From the NCBI RefSeq assembly GCF_900187065.1, contig NZ_LT906483.1:620001-684000 (forward strand): a DNA stretch of 64,000 nt, written 5' to 3'. A model generated the notes under the pieces. The model was not told where the DNA came from, did no database searches, and saw only the letters and a program-made list of their open reading frames with translations. The translations under genes and the position numbers were made by a program. Positions 9,591-18,842 of the stretch are shown piece after piece. Origin of the DNA: Mycolicibacterium thermoresistibile (lineage in GTDB: Bacteria; Actinomycetota; Actinomycetes; Mycobacteriales; Mycobacteriaceae). The first letter of the stretch is position 1. The number at the start of each line of letters is the position of its first letter.

Positions 9591-10402
9591 CCGACGGATT
9601 CTGCCTTACCCCACTGAGCAACATCTGAGCGGTTGCGCAACACCGCGATCGTGTCGCGGGCCCGCCGCGCGGCGTCCAGGTCCAGGTCGGCGACCAGCAG
9701 CTCGGGTTCCGGACCGGCCGCGGCGAGCACCTCGCCGGTGGCCGAGGCGACCAGGCTGCCGCCGACACCCGTCGGGCCCTGCGCGGCGATCTCGTCACCG
9801 GGATAGGCCTGTCCGACCGCCGCGACGACGCAGGTGGTGTCCAGGGCCCGGGCCCGGGCCAGCAGCGTCCACTGCTCGAGTTTGCCCGGCCCCGACCCCC
9901 ACGACGCATGCACGGTGAGCAGCTCCGCGCCGCGGCGGGCCAGCTCCACGTACAGCTCCGGGAACCGGATGTCGTAGCAGGTGGTCAGCCCCACCCGCAC
10001 CCCTCCGACATCGATCGTCACGGGTTCGGAACCCGGTGCCACGGTTCGGGATTCGGTGAACCCGTAGGCGTCGTAGAGGTGGATCTTGTGATAGTGGGCC
10101 GCCACGCCCGGGCCGGTGGCCAGCAGGGTGTTGGTGACCCGGCCGTCGCCGCTGGGCGTGAACATCCCGGCCACCACGACGACCCCGGCGCCGGCGGCGA
10201 TCTCCCGCACCGCGGTGGCCCAGGGGCCGTCCAGCGGTTCGGCGACCGGTTTCAACGACACCCCGAACCGGCACATGGTCGCCTCCGGGAACAGCACCAA
10301 CCCCGCACCCGTGGCGGCGGCGCGGCGGGTGTACTCCTCGACGAGGTTCAGATTGGCCGACGGGTCGGTGCCGCTCCGGATCTGGGCGAGCGCTATCCGC
10401 AT
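9587..10402 (-). CDS. Carbon-nitrogen hydrolase (nitrilase superfamily), Rv0480c-like
   Basis: Amidase of the nitrilase superfamily, 271 residues. The catalytic triad is complete: Glu in LFPEAT (E40), Lys in HYHKIHLYD (K106) and Cys in LTTCYDIRFPE (C142). Such YDIRFPE proteins resemble the Nit1/Nit2 branch, including omega-amidase and deaminated-glutathione amidase; the exact substrate is not known. The 3' end overlaps the start of the DUF2993 gene by 4 bases. The ATG start gives the usual MRIALAQ beginning. Confidence 0.9.
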   Translation of the reverse strand: MRIALAQIRSGTDPSANLNLVEEYTRRAAATGAGLVLFPEATMCRFGVSLKPVAEPLDGPWATAVREIAAGAGVVVVAGMFTPSGDGRVTNTLLATGPGVAAHYHKIHLYDAYGFTESRTVAPGSEPVTIDVGGVRVGLTTCYDIRFPELYVELARRGAELLTVHASWGSGPGKLEQWTLLARARALDTTCVVAAVGQAYPGDEIAAQGPTGVGGSLVASATGEVLAAAGPEPELLVADLDLDAARRARDTIAVLRNRSDVAQWGKAESVG

Positions 10403-10424
10403 ACCGCCACCCTAGTGACCCGGG

Positions 10425-10937
10425 TCAGGCGTTCGCGGCGATCCAATTCGTGGTGAACCGCTGCTCCGCGATCAGCAGCTCCATCAACTGATTGCCCACC
10501 AGGGTCTCGAGCTTGCCGCCCAGCAGCGGGATCCGCACCTCCACCGTCACCTGGAAATCCAGCCTGCAGGTGTGTCCCGAGTCGGTGGGTTGCAGCGTGC
10601 CGGTGCCCTCGAGGGAGGCCGGAGCCCCGATGATGGCGCCCTTGACCTCGACGGTGGCGGTCCCGTCCCGCAGCGGGCTCCAGGTCTCCTCGCGTTTGAC
10701 GCTCAGATCGCCGCGATGCAGTTGGCTGACGAAGCCGGGCAGTCGGTCCGACCAGAGCACCTGGGTGGTCTCCACATCGATGCCGCCGTCGGCGTCGACG
10801 GTGAGCGAATCGAGGGTGGCGTGGTCGGCGCCGGAGTCGGCCAGACGTGCCAGCCAGTACTGCTCGTCACGAAGCGCCCGGTGAACCTGTTCGACGGTGG
10901 CGCCGTACTCGGTGGCCATGTCGAATGAACGCGGCAT
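10425..10937 (-). CDS. DUF2505 protein (Rv0481c-like)
   Basis: Protein of 170 residues in the DUF2505 family, a START/polyketide-cyclase-like fold seen in actinobacteria. Visible features are the opening MPRSFDMATEYG, the central RLPGFVSQLHRGDLSVKREETW block and the end QVTVEVRIPLLGGKLETLVG followed by EQRFTTNWIA. The ATG at 10937 is used because the family starts at MPRSFDM; upstream codons would run into the murB control region. It is divergent from murB with a 26-base gap, so their promoters overlap. Function unknown; ligand binding is inferred from the fold. Confidence 0.82.
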   Translation of the reverse strand: MPRSFDMATEYGATVEQVHRALRDEQYWLARLADSGADHATLDSLTVDADGGIDVETTQVLWSDRLPGFVSQLHRGDLSVKREETWSPLRDGTATVEVKGAIIGAPASLEGTGTLQPTDSGHTCRLDFQVTVEVRIPLLGGKLETLVGNQLMELLIAEQRFTTNWIAANA

Positions 10938-10963
10938 AGCGGGTAAGGCTACCGTTACGGCCC

Positions 10964-12034
10964 GTGGTGGGTTCACGAGTCGCCGGTGTGCCGGTCGCCG
11001 AGGGGGTTCCGCTGGCGCCGTTGACCACTCTGCGGGTCGGTCCGGTGGCCCGTCGGCTCATCGAGTGCACCGCCACCGATCAGGTCATCGGCGTGCTGCG
11101 GGTGCTCGACGCGGACCGGACCGGCCCGATGCTGGTGCTGGCGGGCGGGTCCAACGTGGTGCTGGCCGACGACCTGACCGATCTGACCGTGGTGCGGCTG
11201 GCCAACGACCGGATCAGCGTCGACGGCCACCTGGTCCGCGCCGAGGCCGGGGCGCTGTGGGACGACGTGGTGGTCACCTCGCTGGCACACGGGCTGGGCG
11301 GGCTGGAATGTCTGTCGGGCATCCCCGGTTCGGCCGGCGCCACCCCGGTGCAGAACGTCGGCGCCTACGGGGCCGAGGTCGCCGACACCATCCGGCGCGT
11401 CCGGCTGCACGACCGGCGCACCGGTGAAGACCGGTGGGTGGCGCCCGAGTACCTGCGATTCGGTTACCGCAGCAGCATTCTCAAGCATTCCGACACGGTG
11501 GTCGTGCTCGAGGTGGAGTTCGCACTGGACCCGGCCGGCCGCAGCGCGCCGATCCGGTACGCCGAACTGGCCCGCACCCTCGACGTCGCGACCGGTGAGC
11601 GCACCGATCCGGCCCGGGTGCGGGAGGCCGTGCTGGCGCTGCGGGCCGGCAAGGGCATGCTGACCTCGGCGGCCACCGTCGACGACCATGACACCTGGAG
11701 CGTCGGCTCGTTCTTCACCAATCCGGTGGTCAGCACCGCCGAATTCGAGCGGATCCGCGACTCGGCACCGGGGCCGGTGCCGAACTATCCGGCTCCGGAC
11801 GGGGTCAAACTGGCGGCGGCGTGGCTGGTGGAACGTGCCGGGTTCGGCCGGGGCTACCCCGGTGCGGGGGCTCCGGTGCGGTTGTCCACCAAACACGCGC
11901 TGGCGCTGACCAACCGCGGCAACGCCACCACCGCCGACGTGATCGCGCTGGCCCGCGAGGTCCGGGACGGGGTGCGCGCGGCATTCGGCATCGAACTCGT
12001 CCCCGAACCCGTGTTGGTCGGCTGTTCGCTGTAG
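10964..12034 (+). CDS. murB: UDP-N-acetylenolpyruvoylglucosamine reductase
   Basis: NADPH- and FAD-dependent reduction that yields UDP-MurNAc in peptidoglycan precursor synthesis; cytosolic. The 356-residue protein has the FAD-binding domain motif [14 protein letters not shown] (about residue 50), [24 protein letters not shown] (about 100-125), [10 protein letters not shown], and the catalytic serine region [11 protein letters not shown], ending with [20 protein letters not shown]. This is the full-length type I arrangement. GTG at 10964 is used; GTG at 10967 is equally possible. It is followed at 15 bases by the L,D-transpeptidase gene, so two wall-building enzymes are adjacent, as in Rv0482-Rv0483. 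Confidence 0.95.
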   Translation: MVGSRVAGVPVAEGVPLAPLTTLRVGPVARRLIECTATDQVIGVLRVLDADRTGPMLVLAGGSNVVLADDLTDLTVVRLANDRISVDGHLVRAEAGALWDDVVVTSLAHGLGGLECLSGIPGSAGATPVQNVGAYGAEVADTIRRVRLHDRRTGEDRWVAPEYLRFGYRSSILKHSDTVVVLEVEFALDPAGRSAPIRYAELARTLDVATGERTDPARVREAVLALRAGKGMLTSAATVDDHDTWSVGSFFTNPVVSTAEFERIRDSAPGPVPNYPAPDGVKLAAAWLVERAGFGRGYPGAGAPVRLSTKHALALTNRGNATTADVIALAREVRDGVRAAFGIELVPEPVLVGCSL

Positions 12035-12049
12035 GTACGCTGGGTTCGC

Positions 12050-13348
12050 GTGACCCCCAGCGGTGCGAGCGCCGGCCCGGACGGCCGCGACCGCCACGGG
12101 CCGCCGGTGCTGAACCGGCGGCGCGCGCTGGGTCTGCTCGCGCTCGGTGTCACCGCCCCCGCGGCGCTCGCGGCATGTGTGGGTGACGTCGGATCGCCGG
12201 CCGAACCGACGCCGGCGCTCACCTTCGAACCCGCTGCCGACAGCGTCGACGTGCTGCCCACCGCACCCGTCCGCGCGGTGGTCGCCGACGGCCGGTTCGA
12301 CCGGATCAGCCTCACCAACCCCGACGGCAAGGTCGTCGCGGGCGTCCTCAACCCGGACCGCACCGTGTTCACCACCACCGAGCCGCTCGGTTACGGCCGC
12401 ACCTACACCTGGGCCGGTACGGCGGTCGGCCCCGACGGCCGGGAGGTGCCGGTCGCCGGCGCGTTCACCACGGTGGCACCCGCGGTGCAGGTGACCGGCC
12501 GGTTCCAGCTCGCCGACGGTCAGGTGGTCGGGGTGGCCGCGCCGATCATCCTCCAGTTCGACGCGCCGGTCGGCGACAAGGCCGCCGTCGAGCGGGCGCT
12601 GCGGGTGACCACCGAACCCGCGGTCGAGGGCGGCTGGGCGTGGCTGCCCGACGAGGCCGCCGGCTCGCGGGTGCACTGGCGGCCCCGCGAGTACTACCCG
12701 GCCGGCACCCGCGTCCACGTCGACGCACCGCTGTACGGGGTGGCGTTCGGCTCCGGCGCATTCGGCGCCGCCGACGCCACCCTGGATTTCAGCATCGGCC
12801 GGTATCAGCTGGTCCGGGCCCACGCGCCGGCGCACCGGCTGCAGGTGCTCACCGACGCCGGTGTGGTGATGGACTTCCCGTGCAGTTACGGCGAGGGCAA
12901 CCTGCCGCGCAACATCACCCGCAGCGGAATCCACGTCGTCACCGAGAAACACACCGACTTCTACATGTCCAACCCGGCCGCCGGATACGCCAACGTGCAC
13001 ATGCGGCACGCGGTGCGGATCTCCAACAACGGCGAATTCATCCACGCCAATCCGGGCAGCATCGGGGCCCAGGGCAACAGCAACGTCACCAACGGCTGCA
13101 TCAACATGTCCCCGGCCGATGCCGAGCAGTACTTCCACAGCGCCGTCTACGGCGACCCGGTGGAGGTGACCGGCACCTCGATTCCGTTGTCGCACGCCGA
13201 CGGGGACATCTGGGACTGGACCGTCCCGTGGGCCGACTGGCTCGCGATGTCGGCGATCAGCACCGGCCCCGCGCCGCCGGACCTGCCGGAATCCGCCCCG
13301 GCCACCCCGCCGGACGCGCCGGTGACTACTCCCCGGCCGGGCGGGTGA
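12050..13348 (+). CDS. lprQ: L,D-transpeptidase lipoprotein LprQ (LdtMt5 type)
   Basis: Forms 3-3 cross-links in peptidoglycan outside the membrane. The 432-residue protein has an N-terminal signal with RR near residues 23-25, a hydrophobic core and the lipobox LAAC with lipidated C43. Two immunoglobulin-like domains follow (about 55-250), then the YkuD catalytic domain (about 250-385). The catalytic signature is present: His in EFIHANPGS (H332) and Cys in [11 protein letters not shown] (C350). A proline-rich tail ends the protein. Synteny with Rv0483 and the two-domain extension support LdtMt5. Its 3' end overlaps the convergent SDR gene by 23 bases. Confidence 0.93.
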   Translation: MTPSGASAGPDGRDRHGPPVLNRRRALGLLALGVTAPAALAACVGDVGSPAEPTPALTFEPAADSVDVLPTAPVRAVVADGRFDRISLTNPDGKVVAGVLNPDRTVFTTTEPLGYGRTYTWAGTAVGPDGREVPVAGAFTTVAPAVQVTGRFQLADGQVVGVAAPIILQFDAPVGDKAAVERALRVTTEPAVEGGWAWLPDEAAGSRVHWRPREYYPAGTRVHVDAPLYGVAFGSGAFGAADATLDFSIGRYQLVRAHAPAHRLQVLTDAGVVMDFPCSYGEGNLPRNITRSGIHVVTEKHTDFYMSNPAAGYANVHMRHAVRISNNGEFIHANPGSIGAQGNSNVTNGCINMSPADAEQYFHSAVYGDPVEVTGTSIPLSHADGDIWDWTVPWADWLAMSAISTGPAPPDLPESAPATPPDAPVTTPRPGG

Positions 13349-14084
13349 ACTTGCGGGTGGCGGAGGCCTGATCACGCGGTCGGATCACGATCTGGTCCAG
13401 GTTGACGTGCGGCGGTCGGGACGCCGCGAAACCGATCACCTCGGCGATGTCCTCGGCGACCAGCGGGGTCAAACCCTGATACACCGCGTCGGCCTTCTCC
13501 CGGTCTCCGTCGAACCGCACCAGCGAGAACTCGGTCTCCACCATTCCGGGCTGGATTTCGGTGAGCCGCACCGGTTTCCCGAGCAGCTCGCCGCGCAGGG
13601 TGCGGTGCAGCGCGCTCTGGGCGTGTTTGGCCGCGGTGTAACCGGCGCCGCCGTCGTAGATCTCGAAGGCCGCGATGGAGGTCACCGTGACGATGAGGCC
13701 GTCGCCGGAGGCGATCAGCTTGGGCAGCAGGGCGCGCGTGACATGCAAGGTGCCCAGCACGTTGGTCTCCCACATCCACCGCCAGTGGTCCAGATCCGCC
13801 TCGGCCACCGGTTCCAGACCCTTGGCGCCGCCGGCGTTGTTGACCAGGACGTCGACGCGGTCGAGCTGGTCGGCCAGCGCCTCCACGGCGGCCCGGTCTG
13901 TGACGTCGGTCACGCTCGCGGTTCCGCTGATCTCGGCTGCGAGCGCTTCGACCAGCTCCGCTCGGCGAGCCACGCAGACGACGTGAAAACCCTGTGCGGC
14001 AAGAACTTTCGCGGTCGCTTCACCGATTCCGGAGCTGGCTCCGGTGACCACCGCGACCCGGTGTTCGGTTGCTGGTGTTGTCAT
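13326..14084 (-). CDS. Short-chain dehydrogenase/reductase (Rv0484c-like)
   Basis: NAD(P)-dependent oxidoreductase of the classical SDR family, 252 residues. Visible motifs are [13 protein letters not shown] (cofactor loop), [12 protein letters not shown] (NNAG), the catalytic Ser in VTSIAAF and YTAAKHAQ (YxxxK). The substrate is not predictable. The ATG at 14084 is selected since [15 protein letters not shown] places the Rossmann strand at the usual distance; a longer upstream frame runs into the divergent regulator's leader. The 3' ends of this gene and lprQ overlap by 23 bases, so transcripts from both would be complementary there. Confidence 0.9.
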   Translation of the reverse strand: MTTPATEHRVAVVTGASSGIGEATAKVLAAQGFHVVCVARRAELVEALAAEISGTASVTDVTDRAAVEALADQLDRVDVLVNNAGGAKGLEPVAEADLDHWRWMWETNVLGTLHVTRALLPKLIASGDGLIVTVTSIAAFEIYDGGAGYTAAKHAQSALHRTLRGELLGKPVRLTEIQPGMVETEFSLVRFDGDREKADAVYQGLTPLVAEDIAEVIGFAASRPPHVNLDQIVIRPRDQASATRKFTRPAGE

Positions 14085-14151
14085 CTGGACAACTGTAGTA
14101 GCCGTGCTAAATTCTCTCCGTGAGCCGGAACCAGGTTGTGCACATGTGTGC

Positions 14152-14180
14152 GCGTCGCGACTGTTGTTGTCGCGTGACGC
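14152..14180 (+). promoter_or_regulatory. Imperfect palindrome in the SDR/ROK divergent region
   Basis: GCGTCGCGAC (14152-14161) is followed by GTCGCGTGACGC (14169-14180), its reverse complement with a two-base insertion; the left arm itself contains the palindrome GTCGCGAC. It lies 94 bases before the ROK start. Possible operator for the ROK regulator; weak support. Confidence 0.3.
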
Positions 14181-14273
14181 GCCGCGCCTGACGTTTCCGC
14201 CGAAATTCTGTCCCGTCGGGGCGTGGCCAGCAGGAATCCACCCCATCCGCTGCTCTCGACGAAGGACCTTCCC

Positions 14274-15602
14274 GTGGCCCGCACTGCCAACACCGTCAGC
14301 ACCCCCCGAACCGCTTCATCGCTGCTCCGCCCCGCCGGCGTCACGGCGTCGCGCACCCGCCGCCCGCTGGTGTCCCGCCAGCGCGTCGTCGCGCCGTCCC
14401 TGCGGGTCGCCGACGCCGCCGCGGCCTCGGTCTTCGAAGCCGCCCGGCTGCGCGGCCCGATCGCCCGCGACGCCATCGCCAAGGCCACCGGCCTGAGCAT
14501 CGCCACGGTGAACCGCCAGGTCATCGCCCTGCTGGAGGCCGGTCTGTTGCGTGAACGCCCCGACCTCGCGGTGTCCGGGGCGATCGGCCGGCCCCGGGTG
14601 CCGGTCGAGGTCGACCACGACCCCTACCTGACCCTGGGCATCCACATCGGGGCCCGCACCACCAGCATCGCCGCCACCGACCTGTTCGGGCGCACCCTGG
14701 ACGTGGTGGAGACCCCCACCCCGCGTGGAGCGCAGCCGGGCGCGGTGGCGTCGCTGGCCGAGAGCGCGCGCCGCTACCTGAGCCGGTGGCACCGTCGCCG
14801 GCCGCTGTGGGTCGGAGTCGCCGCCGGGGGTGTCTTCGACGTCACCACCGGCCACCTCGACCATCCGCTGCTCGGCTGGACCGACGCGCCGGTCGGCCCG
14901 GTGCTGGCCGAGACGCTGGGACTGCCGGTGTCGGTGGCCCCGCATCTGGACGCGATGGCCGCCGCCGAACTGCTGCTCGGCCGGTCCCGCCGACGCGGGA
15001 CGACCAGCCTGTTCATGTACGCCCGGGAAACCGTCGGCTACGCGCTGAGCATCGCCGGGCGGGTGCACTCACCCGCGGCCGGACCCGGCACCATCGCCGC
15101 GCTGCCGGTGAACTCCGACCTGCTCGGCGGCACCGGTCAGCTGGAGACCACGGTCAGCGATCAGGCCGTCGTCACCGCGGCCCGCCGGCTGAACGTCATC
15201 CCGCCCGAGGGCCCGGCGTCGACGATCGCCGCGGTCCTGCGGGCCGCCCAGCGTGGAGACAGCACCGCCCGCGAACTGCTCGACGAGCGGGCCCGGGTGC
15301 TCGGCGAGTCGCTGGCGTTGCTGCGCGACATGCTCAACCCCGACGAGGTGGTGGTCGGCGGCCAGGCGTTCACCGACTACCCGGCCGGGATGGAAACGCT
15401 GACCGCGGCCTTCACCACGCGGTCGGTGCTGCCGCCGCTGGAGATCCGCACCACCGCCTTCGGCAACCGGGTGCAGGAGGCCGGCGCCGGCGTGGTTTCG
15501 CTGGGCAGCCTGTACGCCGACCCGATCGGCGCCATGCGGCGCGCCCTGGACGCACCGCGCACATCGGCGCGGGTGCTGACCGGTCAGCATGCGACCGGCT
15601 GA
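14274..15602 (+). CDS. ROK-family transcriptional regulator (Rv0485-like)
   Basis: Regulator of 442 residues with an N-terminal winged helix-turn-helix (about residues 55-90, RDAIAKATGLSIATVNRQVIALLEAGLL) and a ROK-type sugar-kinase fold. The nucleotide-binding strand LGIHIGARTTSIAATD is recognisable, but the zinc-binding CxCGxxGC cluster of true ROK kinases is absent, so this is a regulator and not an active kinase. The GTG at 14274 has GAAGGA 7 bases upstream and matches the usual start, whereas the earlier ATG frame is extra leader. In M. tuberculosis Rv0485 has been linked to control of a pe/ppe pair and virulence; that target need not apply here. Ligand unknown. Confidence 0.88.
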   Translation: MARTANTVSTPRTASSLLRPAGVTASRTRRPLVSRQRVVAPSLRVADAAAASVFEAARLRGPIARDAIAKATGLSIATVNRQVIALLEAGLLRERPDLAVSGAIGRPRVPVEVDHDPYLTLGIHIGARTTSIAATDLFGRTLDVVETPTPRGAQPGAVASLAESARRYLSRWHRRRPLWVGVAAGGVFDVTTGHLDHPLLGWTDAPVGPVLAETLGLPVSVAPHLDAMAAAELLLGRSRRRGTTSLFMYARETVGYALSIAGRVHSPAAGPGTIAALPVNSDLLGGTGQLETTVSDQAVVTAARRLNVIPPEGPASTIAAVLRAAQRGDSTARELLDERARVLGESLALLRDMLNPDEVVVGGQAFTDYPAGMETLTAAFTTRSVLPPLEIRTTAFGNRVQEAGAGVVSLGSLYADPIGAMRRALDAPRTSARVLTGQHATG

Positions 15603-15637
15603 ACCGTCGGTGACCCCACGCGTGTAGACATGAGTGT

Positions 15638-16972
15638 GTGCGCCTGACGACCGCTGGTCCGCTGGACCCGCCGATTCCGCAACGGGTGGCGGTGCTATCC
15701 GTGCACACCTCGCCGCTCCACCAGCCCGGCACCGGTGACGCCGGCGGCCTGAACGTCTACGTGCTGCAGTCCGCGCTGGAGCTCGCCCGCCGCGGTGTCG
15801 AGGTGGAGATCTTCACCCGCGCCACCTCGTCGGCGGACCGGCCGGTGGTCCCGGTGGCGCCCGGCGTGCTGGTCCGCAATGTGGTGGCGGGGCCGTTCGA
15901 GGGTCTGGACAAGTACGATCTGCCCACCCAGCTGTGCGCGTTCACCGCGGGCGTGCTGCGCGCGGAGGCCACCCACGAACCCGGCTACTACGACATCGTG
16001 CACTCGCACTACTGGCTGTCCGGGCAGGTGGGCTGGCTGGCCCGGGACCGCTGGGCGGTGCCGTTGGTGCACACCGCCCACACCCTGGCAGCGGTGAAGA
16101 ACGCCGCGCTGGCGGAGGGCGACAGTCCCGAACCGCCGTTGCGGGTGGTGGGTGAACAACAGGTCGTCGACGAGGCCGACCGGCTCATCGTCAACACCGA
16201 ACACGAAGCCCAACAACTGGTTTCGATGCACCAGGCCGACCCGGACCGGATCGATGTGGTGCATCCGGGGGTGGATCTGAGCACCTTCACCCCGGGTGAT
16301 CGGCAGGCCGCCCGCCGGGCGCTCGGCCTGTCCGACGACGAACAGGTGGTGGCGTTCGTCGGCCGGATCCAGCCGCTCAAGGCGCCCGACATCCTGCTGC
16401 GGGCTGCGGTGCGGCTCACCGACAGCCACCCCCGGCTGCGGATCGTGGTGGCCGGCGGGCCGTCGGGCAGTGGACTGGGCGCCCCCGATTCGCTGATCAG
16501 GTTGGCCGAAGAACTGGATATCGGGGCGCATGTGACCTTCCTGCCGCCGCAGTCCCGGGACGAGCTGGTCAACGTGTACCGCGCCGCCGACCTGGTCGCG
16601 GTGCCGAGCTATTCGGAGTCGTTCGGCCTGGTCGCCGTCGAGGCCCAGGCGTGCGGGACACCGGTTGTGGCCGCCGCGGTGGGCGGACTGCCGGTGGCGG
16701 TGCGCGACGGCGTGACCGGGCAGCTCGTCGACGGCCACGATGTCGGAGACTGGGCCGAGACCATCGGTGGCCTGCTGGATCGCGACACCACCGCGATGCG
16801 CCGCGCCGCGATCGCCCACGCCGGGACCTTCTCGTGGTCCAACACCGTGGACGCGCTGCTGGCCAGCTACGGCCGGGCGATCGCCGACTACCGGGCCGCG
16901 CATCGCCGTCCGGAGCCGTCGGTCCGGCGCAACGGCCGGCGTTTCACGATGCGACGGGGAGTACGGGCATGA
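15638..16972 (+). CDS. mshA: D-inositol-3-phosphate glycosyltransferase MshA
   Basis: First step of mycothiol synthesis: transfers GlcNAc from UDP-GlcNAc to 1L-myo-inositol-1-phosphate; cytosolic GT4 GT-B enzyme. The 444-residue protein has the N-terminal donor/acceptor loop [18 protein letters not shown], the [10 protein letters not shown] and [11 protein letters not shown] motifs, [11 protein letters not shown] at the second domain start, and the GT4 E-x7-E region [20 protein letters not shown] (about residues 325-345). GTG at 15638 with only modest ribosome-binding sequence. The stop overlaps the next ATG by 4 bases, so a YbjN-like protein is translationally coupled to it, as in Rv0486-Rv0487. 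Confidence 0.96.
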   Translation: MRLTTAGPLDPPIPQRVAVLSVHTSPLHQPGTGDAGGLNVYVLQSALELARRGVEVEIFTRATSSADRPVVPVAPGVLVRNVVAGPFEGLDKYDLPTQLCAFTAGVLRAEATHEPGYYDIVHSHYWLSGQVGWLARDRWAVPLVHTAHTLAAVKNAALAEGDSPEPPLRVVGEQQVVDEADRLIVNTEHEAQQLVSMHQADPDRIDVVHPGVDLSTFTPGDRQAARRALGLSDDEQVVAFVGRIQPLKAPDILLRAAVRLTDSHPRLRIVVAGGPSGSGLGAPDSLIRLAEELDIGAHVTFLPPQSRDELVNVYRAADLVAVPSYSESFGLVAVEAQACGTPVVAAAVGGLPVAVRDGVTGQLVDGHDVGDWAETIGGLLDRDTTAMRRAAIAHAGTFSWSNTVDALLASYGRAIADYRAAHRRPEPSVRRNGRRFTMRRGVRA

Positions 16973-17472
16973 GTCGCGAGGTGGAAGAGGACATCGAGCG
17001 CACCCTCACCGAGCACGGGCTGTCCTATCAACGGCACGAGGGCGCGCACGGCGGGCCGCCCGGCATCGTGGTGGCGTTGCCGGGGGAGCGGCGGCTGACC
17101 ACGAACGCGATCTTCACGGTCGGTGAGCACTCGGTACGGGTCGAGGCGTTCGTCTGCCGCAAGCCGGACGAGAACCACGAGGGCGTCTACCGGTTCCTGC
17201 TCAAACGCAACCGCAAGCTCTACGGCGTGGCCTACACCCTCGACAAGCTCGGCGACATCTACCTGGTGGGCCGGATCGCGCTGCACGCGGTGACCCCCGA
17301 CGAGCTGGACCGGGTGATGGGGCAGATCCTGGAGGCCGTCGACCACGACTTCAACAAGCTGCTGGAACTGGGCTTCCGCTCGTCGATCCAGAAAGAGTGG
17401 GAGTGGCGGGTGGCCCGCGGGGAGTCGCTGAAGAATCTGCGGGCGTTCGAGCACCTGATCGACGACGAGTGA
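16969..17472 (+). CDS. YbjN-like protein coupled to mshA (Rv0487-like)
   Basis: Protein of 167 residues with a YbjN / type III-secretion-chaperone-like fold, function unknown. The sequence starts [18 protein letters not shown] and includes [37 protein letters not shown], typical of YbjN proteins in actinobacteria. No signal or membrane segment. The ATG at 16969 overlaps the mshA stop by 4 bases, so the protein is probably made in step with MshA. A role in stress response or in assisting MshA is only a guess. Confidence 0.85.
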   Translation: MSREVEEDIERTLTEHGLSYQRHEGAHGGPPGIVVALPGERRLTTNAIFTVGEHSVRVEAFVCRKPDENHEGVYRFLLKRNRKLYGVAYTLDKLGDIYLVGRIALHAVTPDELDRVMGQILEAVDHDFNKLLELGFRSSIQKEWEWRVARGESLKNLRAFEHLIDDE

Positions 17473-17523
17473 CCGTCGCCTTCGAGCGGGCCGAGCGGCT
17501 GTCGAGTGTGCGCCGGGTGTGGC

Positions 17524-17673
17524 GAGTGTGCTCTGGCCGCGGCAGGCGTGTGGCGGGTGATTCGAATGTGCCGTGGTGGTGGCGATCGGCCCGATGTCGC
17601 ACCGTGGGCGCACGTCCGCCGTAGCCATCGCACGTTCACCGCAGCCATCGCACACTCACCGCAGCCATCGCAC
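17524..17673 (+). repeat. 150-bp direct repeat, copy 1
   Basis: Aligns without gaps to 17754-17903 at a 230-base offset; I count seven mismatches in 150 bases. The right part consists of the 20-base unit (consensus GCAGCCATCGCACGTTCACC) repeated two and a half times. Confidence 0.85.
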
Positions 17674-17753
17674 GCTGGGCTCACTGACTGCACGGCGGGC
17701 TTGCTGACTGTACGCCGAATGCCGACCGTAATCCGGCGTGCAAGGGCTGAGCC

Positions 17754-17910
17754 GAGTGTGCTGTGGCCGCGGCGGGCGTGTGGCGGGTGATTCGAATGTG
17801 CCGTGGTGGTGGCGATCGGCCCGATGTCGCACCGTGGGCGCACGTTCGCCGTGACCATCGCACGTTCACCGCAGCCATCGCACGTTCACCGCAGCCATCG
17901 CACACTCACC
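17754..17910 (+). repeat. 150-bp direct repeat, copy 2, with 20-bp tandem units
   Basis: Second copy of the 17524-17673 repeat. Its right part has three consecutive 20-base units (17851-17870, 17871-17890, 17891-17910) and a degenerate fourth. Each full unit contains GTTCACC or CACTCACC, resembling RegX3/PhoB-type half sites but at a 20-base rather than 11-base period. Confidence 0.85.
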
Positions 17911-17963
17911 GCAGTGACCGCACGGCGGACATGCGACCCGGGCCACATGAGATGATTTCGGCC

Positions 17964-18713
17964 ATGGGAAACGGTGCCACGCTGATTCTGCTCCGCCACG
18001 GTGAGAGTGACTGGAACGCCAAGAACCTGTTCACCGGCTGGGTCGACGTCGACCTCACCGACAAGGGCCGCGCCGAAGCGGTGCGTGCCGGGGAGTTGAT
18101 GGCCGAGCTCGACCGGCTGCCCGACGTGGTCTACACCTCGCTGCTGCGCCGCGCCATCACCACCGCCAACCTGGCGCTGGACCGGGCGGACCGGCACTGG
18201 ATCCCCGTCCACCGCAGCTGGCGGCTCAACGAACGCCACTACGGCGCGCTGCAGGGGCTGAACAAGGCCGAGACCAAGGAGAAATACGGCGAAGAGCAGT
18301 TCATGGCCTGGCGGCGCAGCTACGACACCCCGCCCCCACCCATCGAGCGGGGCAGCACGTACAGCCAGGACGGCGACCCGCGCTACGCCGACATCGACGG
18401 CGGTCCGCTGACCGAATGCCTGGCCGACGTGGTCGCCCGGTTCGTGCCCTACTACGAGCAGACCATCGTGCCGGATCTGCGGGCCGGCAAGACGGTGCTG
18501 ATCGCCGCGCACGGCAACTCGCTGCGGGCGCTGGTGAAGTACCTCGACGGCATGTCCGACGAGGAGGTCGTCGGCCTCAACATCCCGACCGGGATCCCGC
18601 TTCGCTACGACCTGGACGAGAACCTCAAACCGAAGGTCGTCGGCGGGCAGTATCTGGACCCGGAGGCCGCCGCGGCCGGAGCCGCCGCCGTCGCGGCCCA
18701 GGGCGCGAAGTAA
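17964..18713 (+). CDS. gpm1: 2,3-bisphosphoglycerate-dependent phosphoglycerate mutase
   Basis: Glycolytic/gluconeogenic interconversion of 3- and 2-phosphoglycerate. The 249-residue protein equals the mycobacterial Gpm1 length. It has the phosphohistidine motif [10 protein letters not shown] (H12), [14 protein letters not shown], the [14 protein letters not shown] loop, the second active-site His in [13 protein letters not shown], and an Ala-rich C-terminus. ATG at 17964 is used; an upstream ATG at 17952 would add four residues. It lies directly after a repeat-filled gap and before senX3, as in Rv0489-Rv0490. Confidence 0.96.
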   Translation: MGNGATLILLRHGESDWNAKNLFTGWVDVDLTDKGRAEAVRAGELMAELDRLPDVVYTSLLRRAITTANLALDRADRHWIPVHRSWRLNERHYGALQGLNKAETKEKYGEEQFMAWRRSYDTPPPPIERGSTYSQDGDPRYADIDGGPLTECLADVVARFVPYYEQTIVPDLRAGKTVLIAAHGNSLRALVKYLDGMSDEEVVGLNIPTGIPLRYDLDENLKPKVVGGQYLDPEAAAAGAAAVAAQGAK

Positions 18714-18732
18714 CACCGGCGGGCCCGGCCTG

Positions 18733-18754
18733 GGCGAACAGCGGGTGAACAGCG
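18733..18754 (+). promoter_or_regulatory. RegX3/PhoB-type box upstream of senX3
   Basis: GGCGAACAGCG (18733-18743) and GGTGAACAGCG (18744-18754) form a direct repeat with an exact 11-base period. Read on the other strand it is GTTCACC-N4-GTTCGCC, the form expected of a PhoB/RegX3-type dimer site. It lies about 90 bases before senX3; a further single GTTCACC is at 18817-18823. RegX3 is known to bind its own promoter in mycobacteria, so autoregulation is inferred. Confidence 0.6.
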
Positions 18755-18842
18755 GCCGAATTTCTCAGCTCACGGGTGTGACGTGTCCCGTTTCGGCCGC
18801 GCGCAGCTGGGATGACGTTCACCCGTTGCGTACGATTTTCGC

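Larger units (their letters stand above)
17473..17963. other. 490-bp non-coding gap filled with repeats
   Basis: No open frame here has coding character. The stretch lies where M. tuberculosis carries Rv0488 (LysE-type exporter), which is missing. It contains two long direct repeats and arrays of a 20-base unit, described separately. It ends directly before gpm1. Confidence 0.75.

Noticed and set aside
10973..13375. 800-codon open frame antisense to murB and lprQ
   Set aside because: Shadow of two well identified genes; no domain and unnatural composition.
14223..14273. Longer N-terminus for the ROK regulator (ATG at 14223)
   Set aside because: GAAGGA lies seven bases before the GTG at 14274, and the additional 17 residues have no family support.
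17473..17963. CRISPR or coding region in the repeat gap
   Set aside because: Repeats are adjacent with no unique spacers, and open frames here are short, antisense-like and without ribosome-binding sites.
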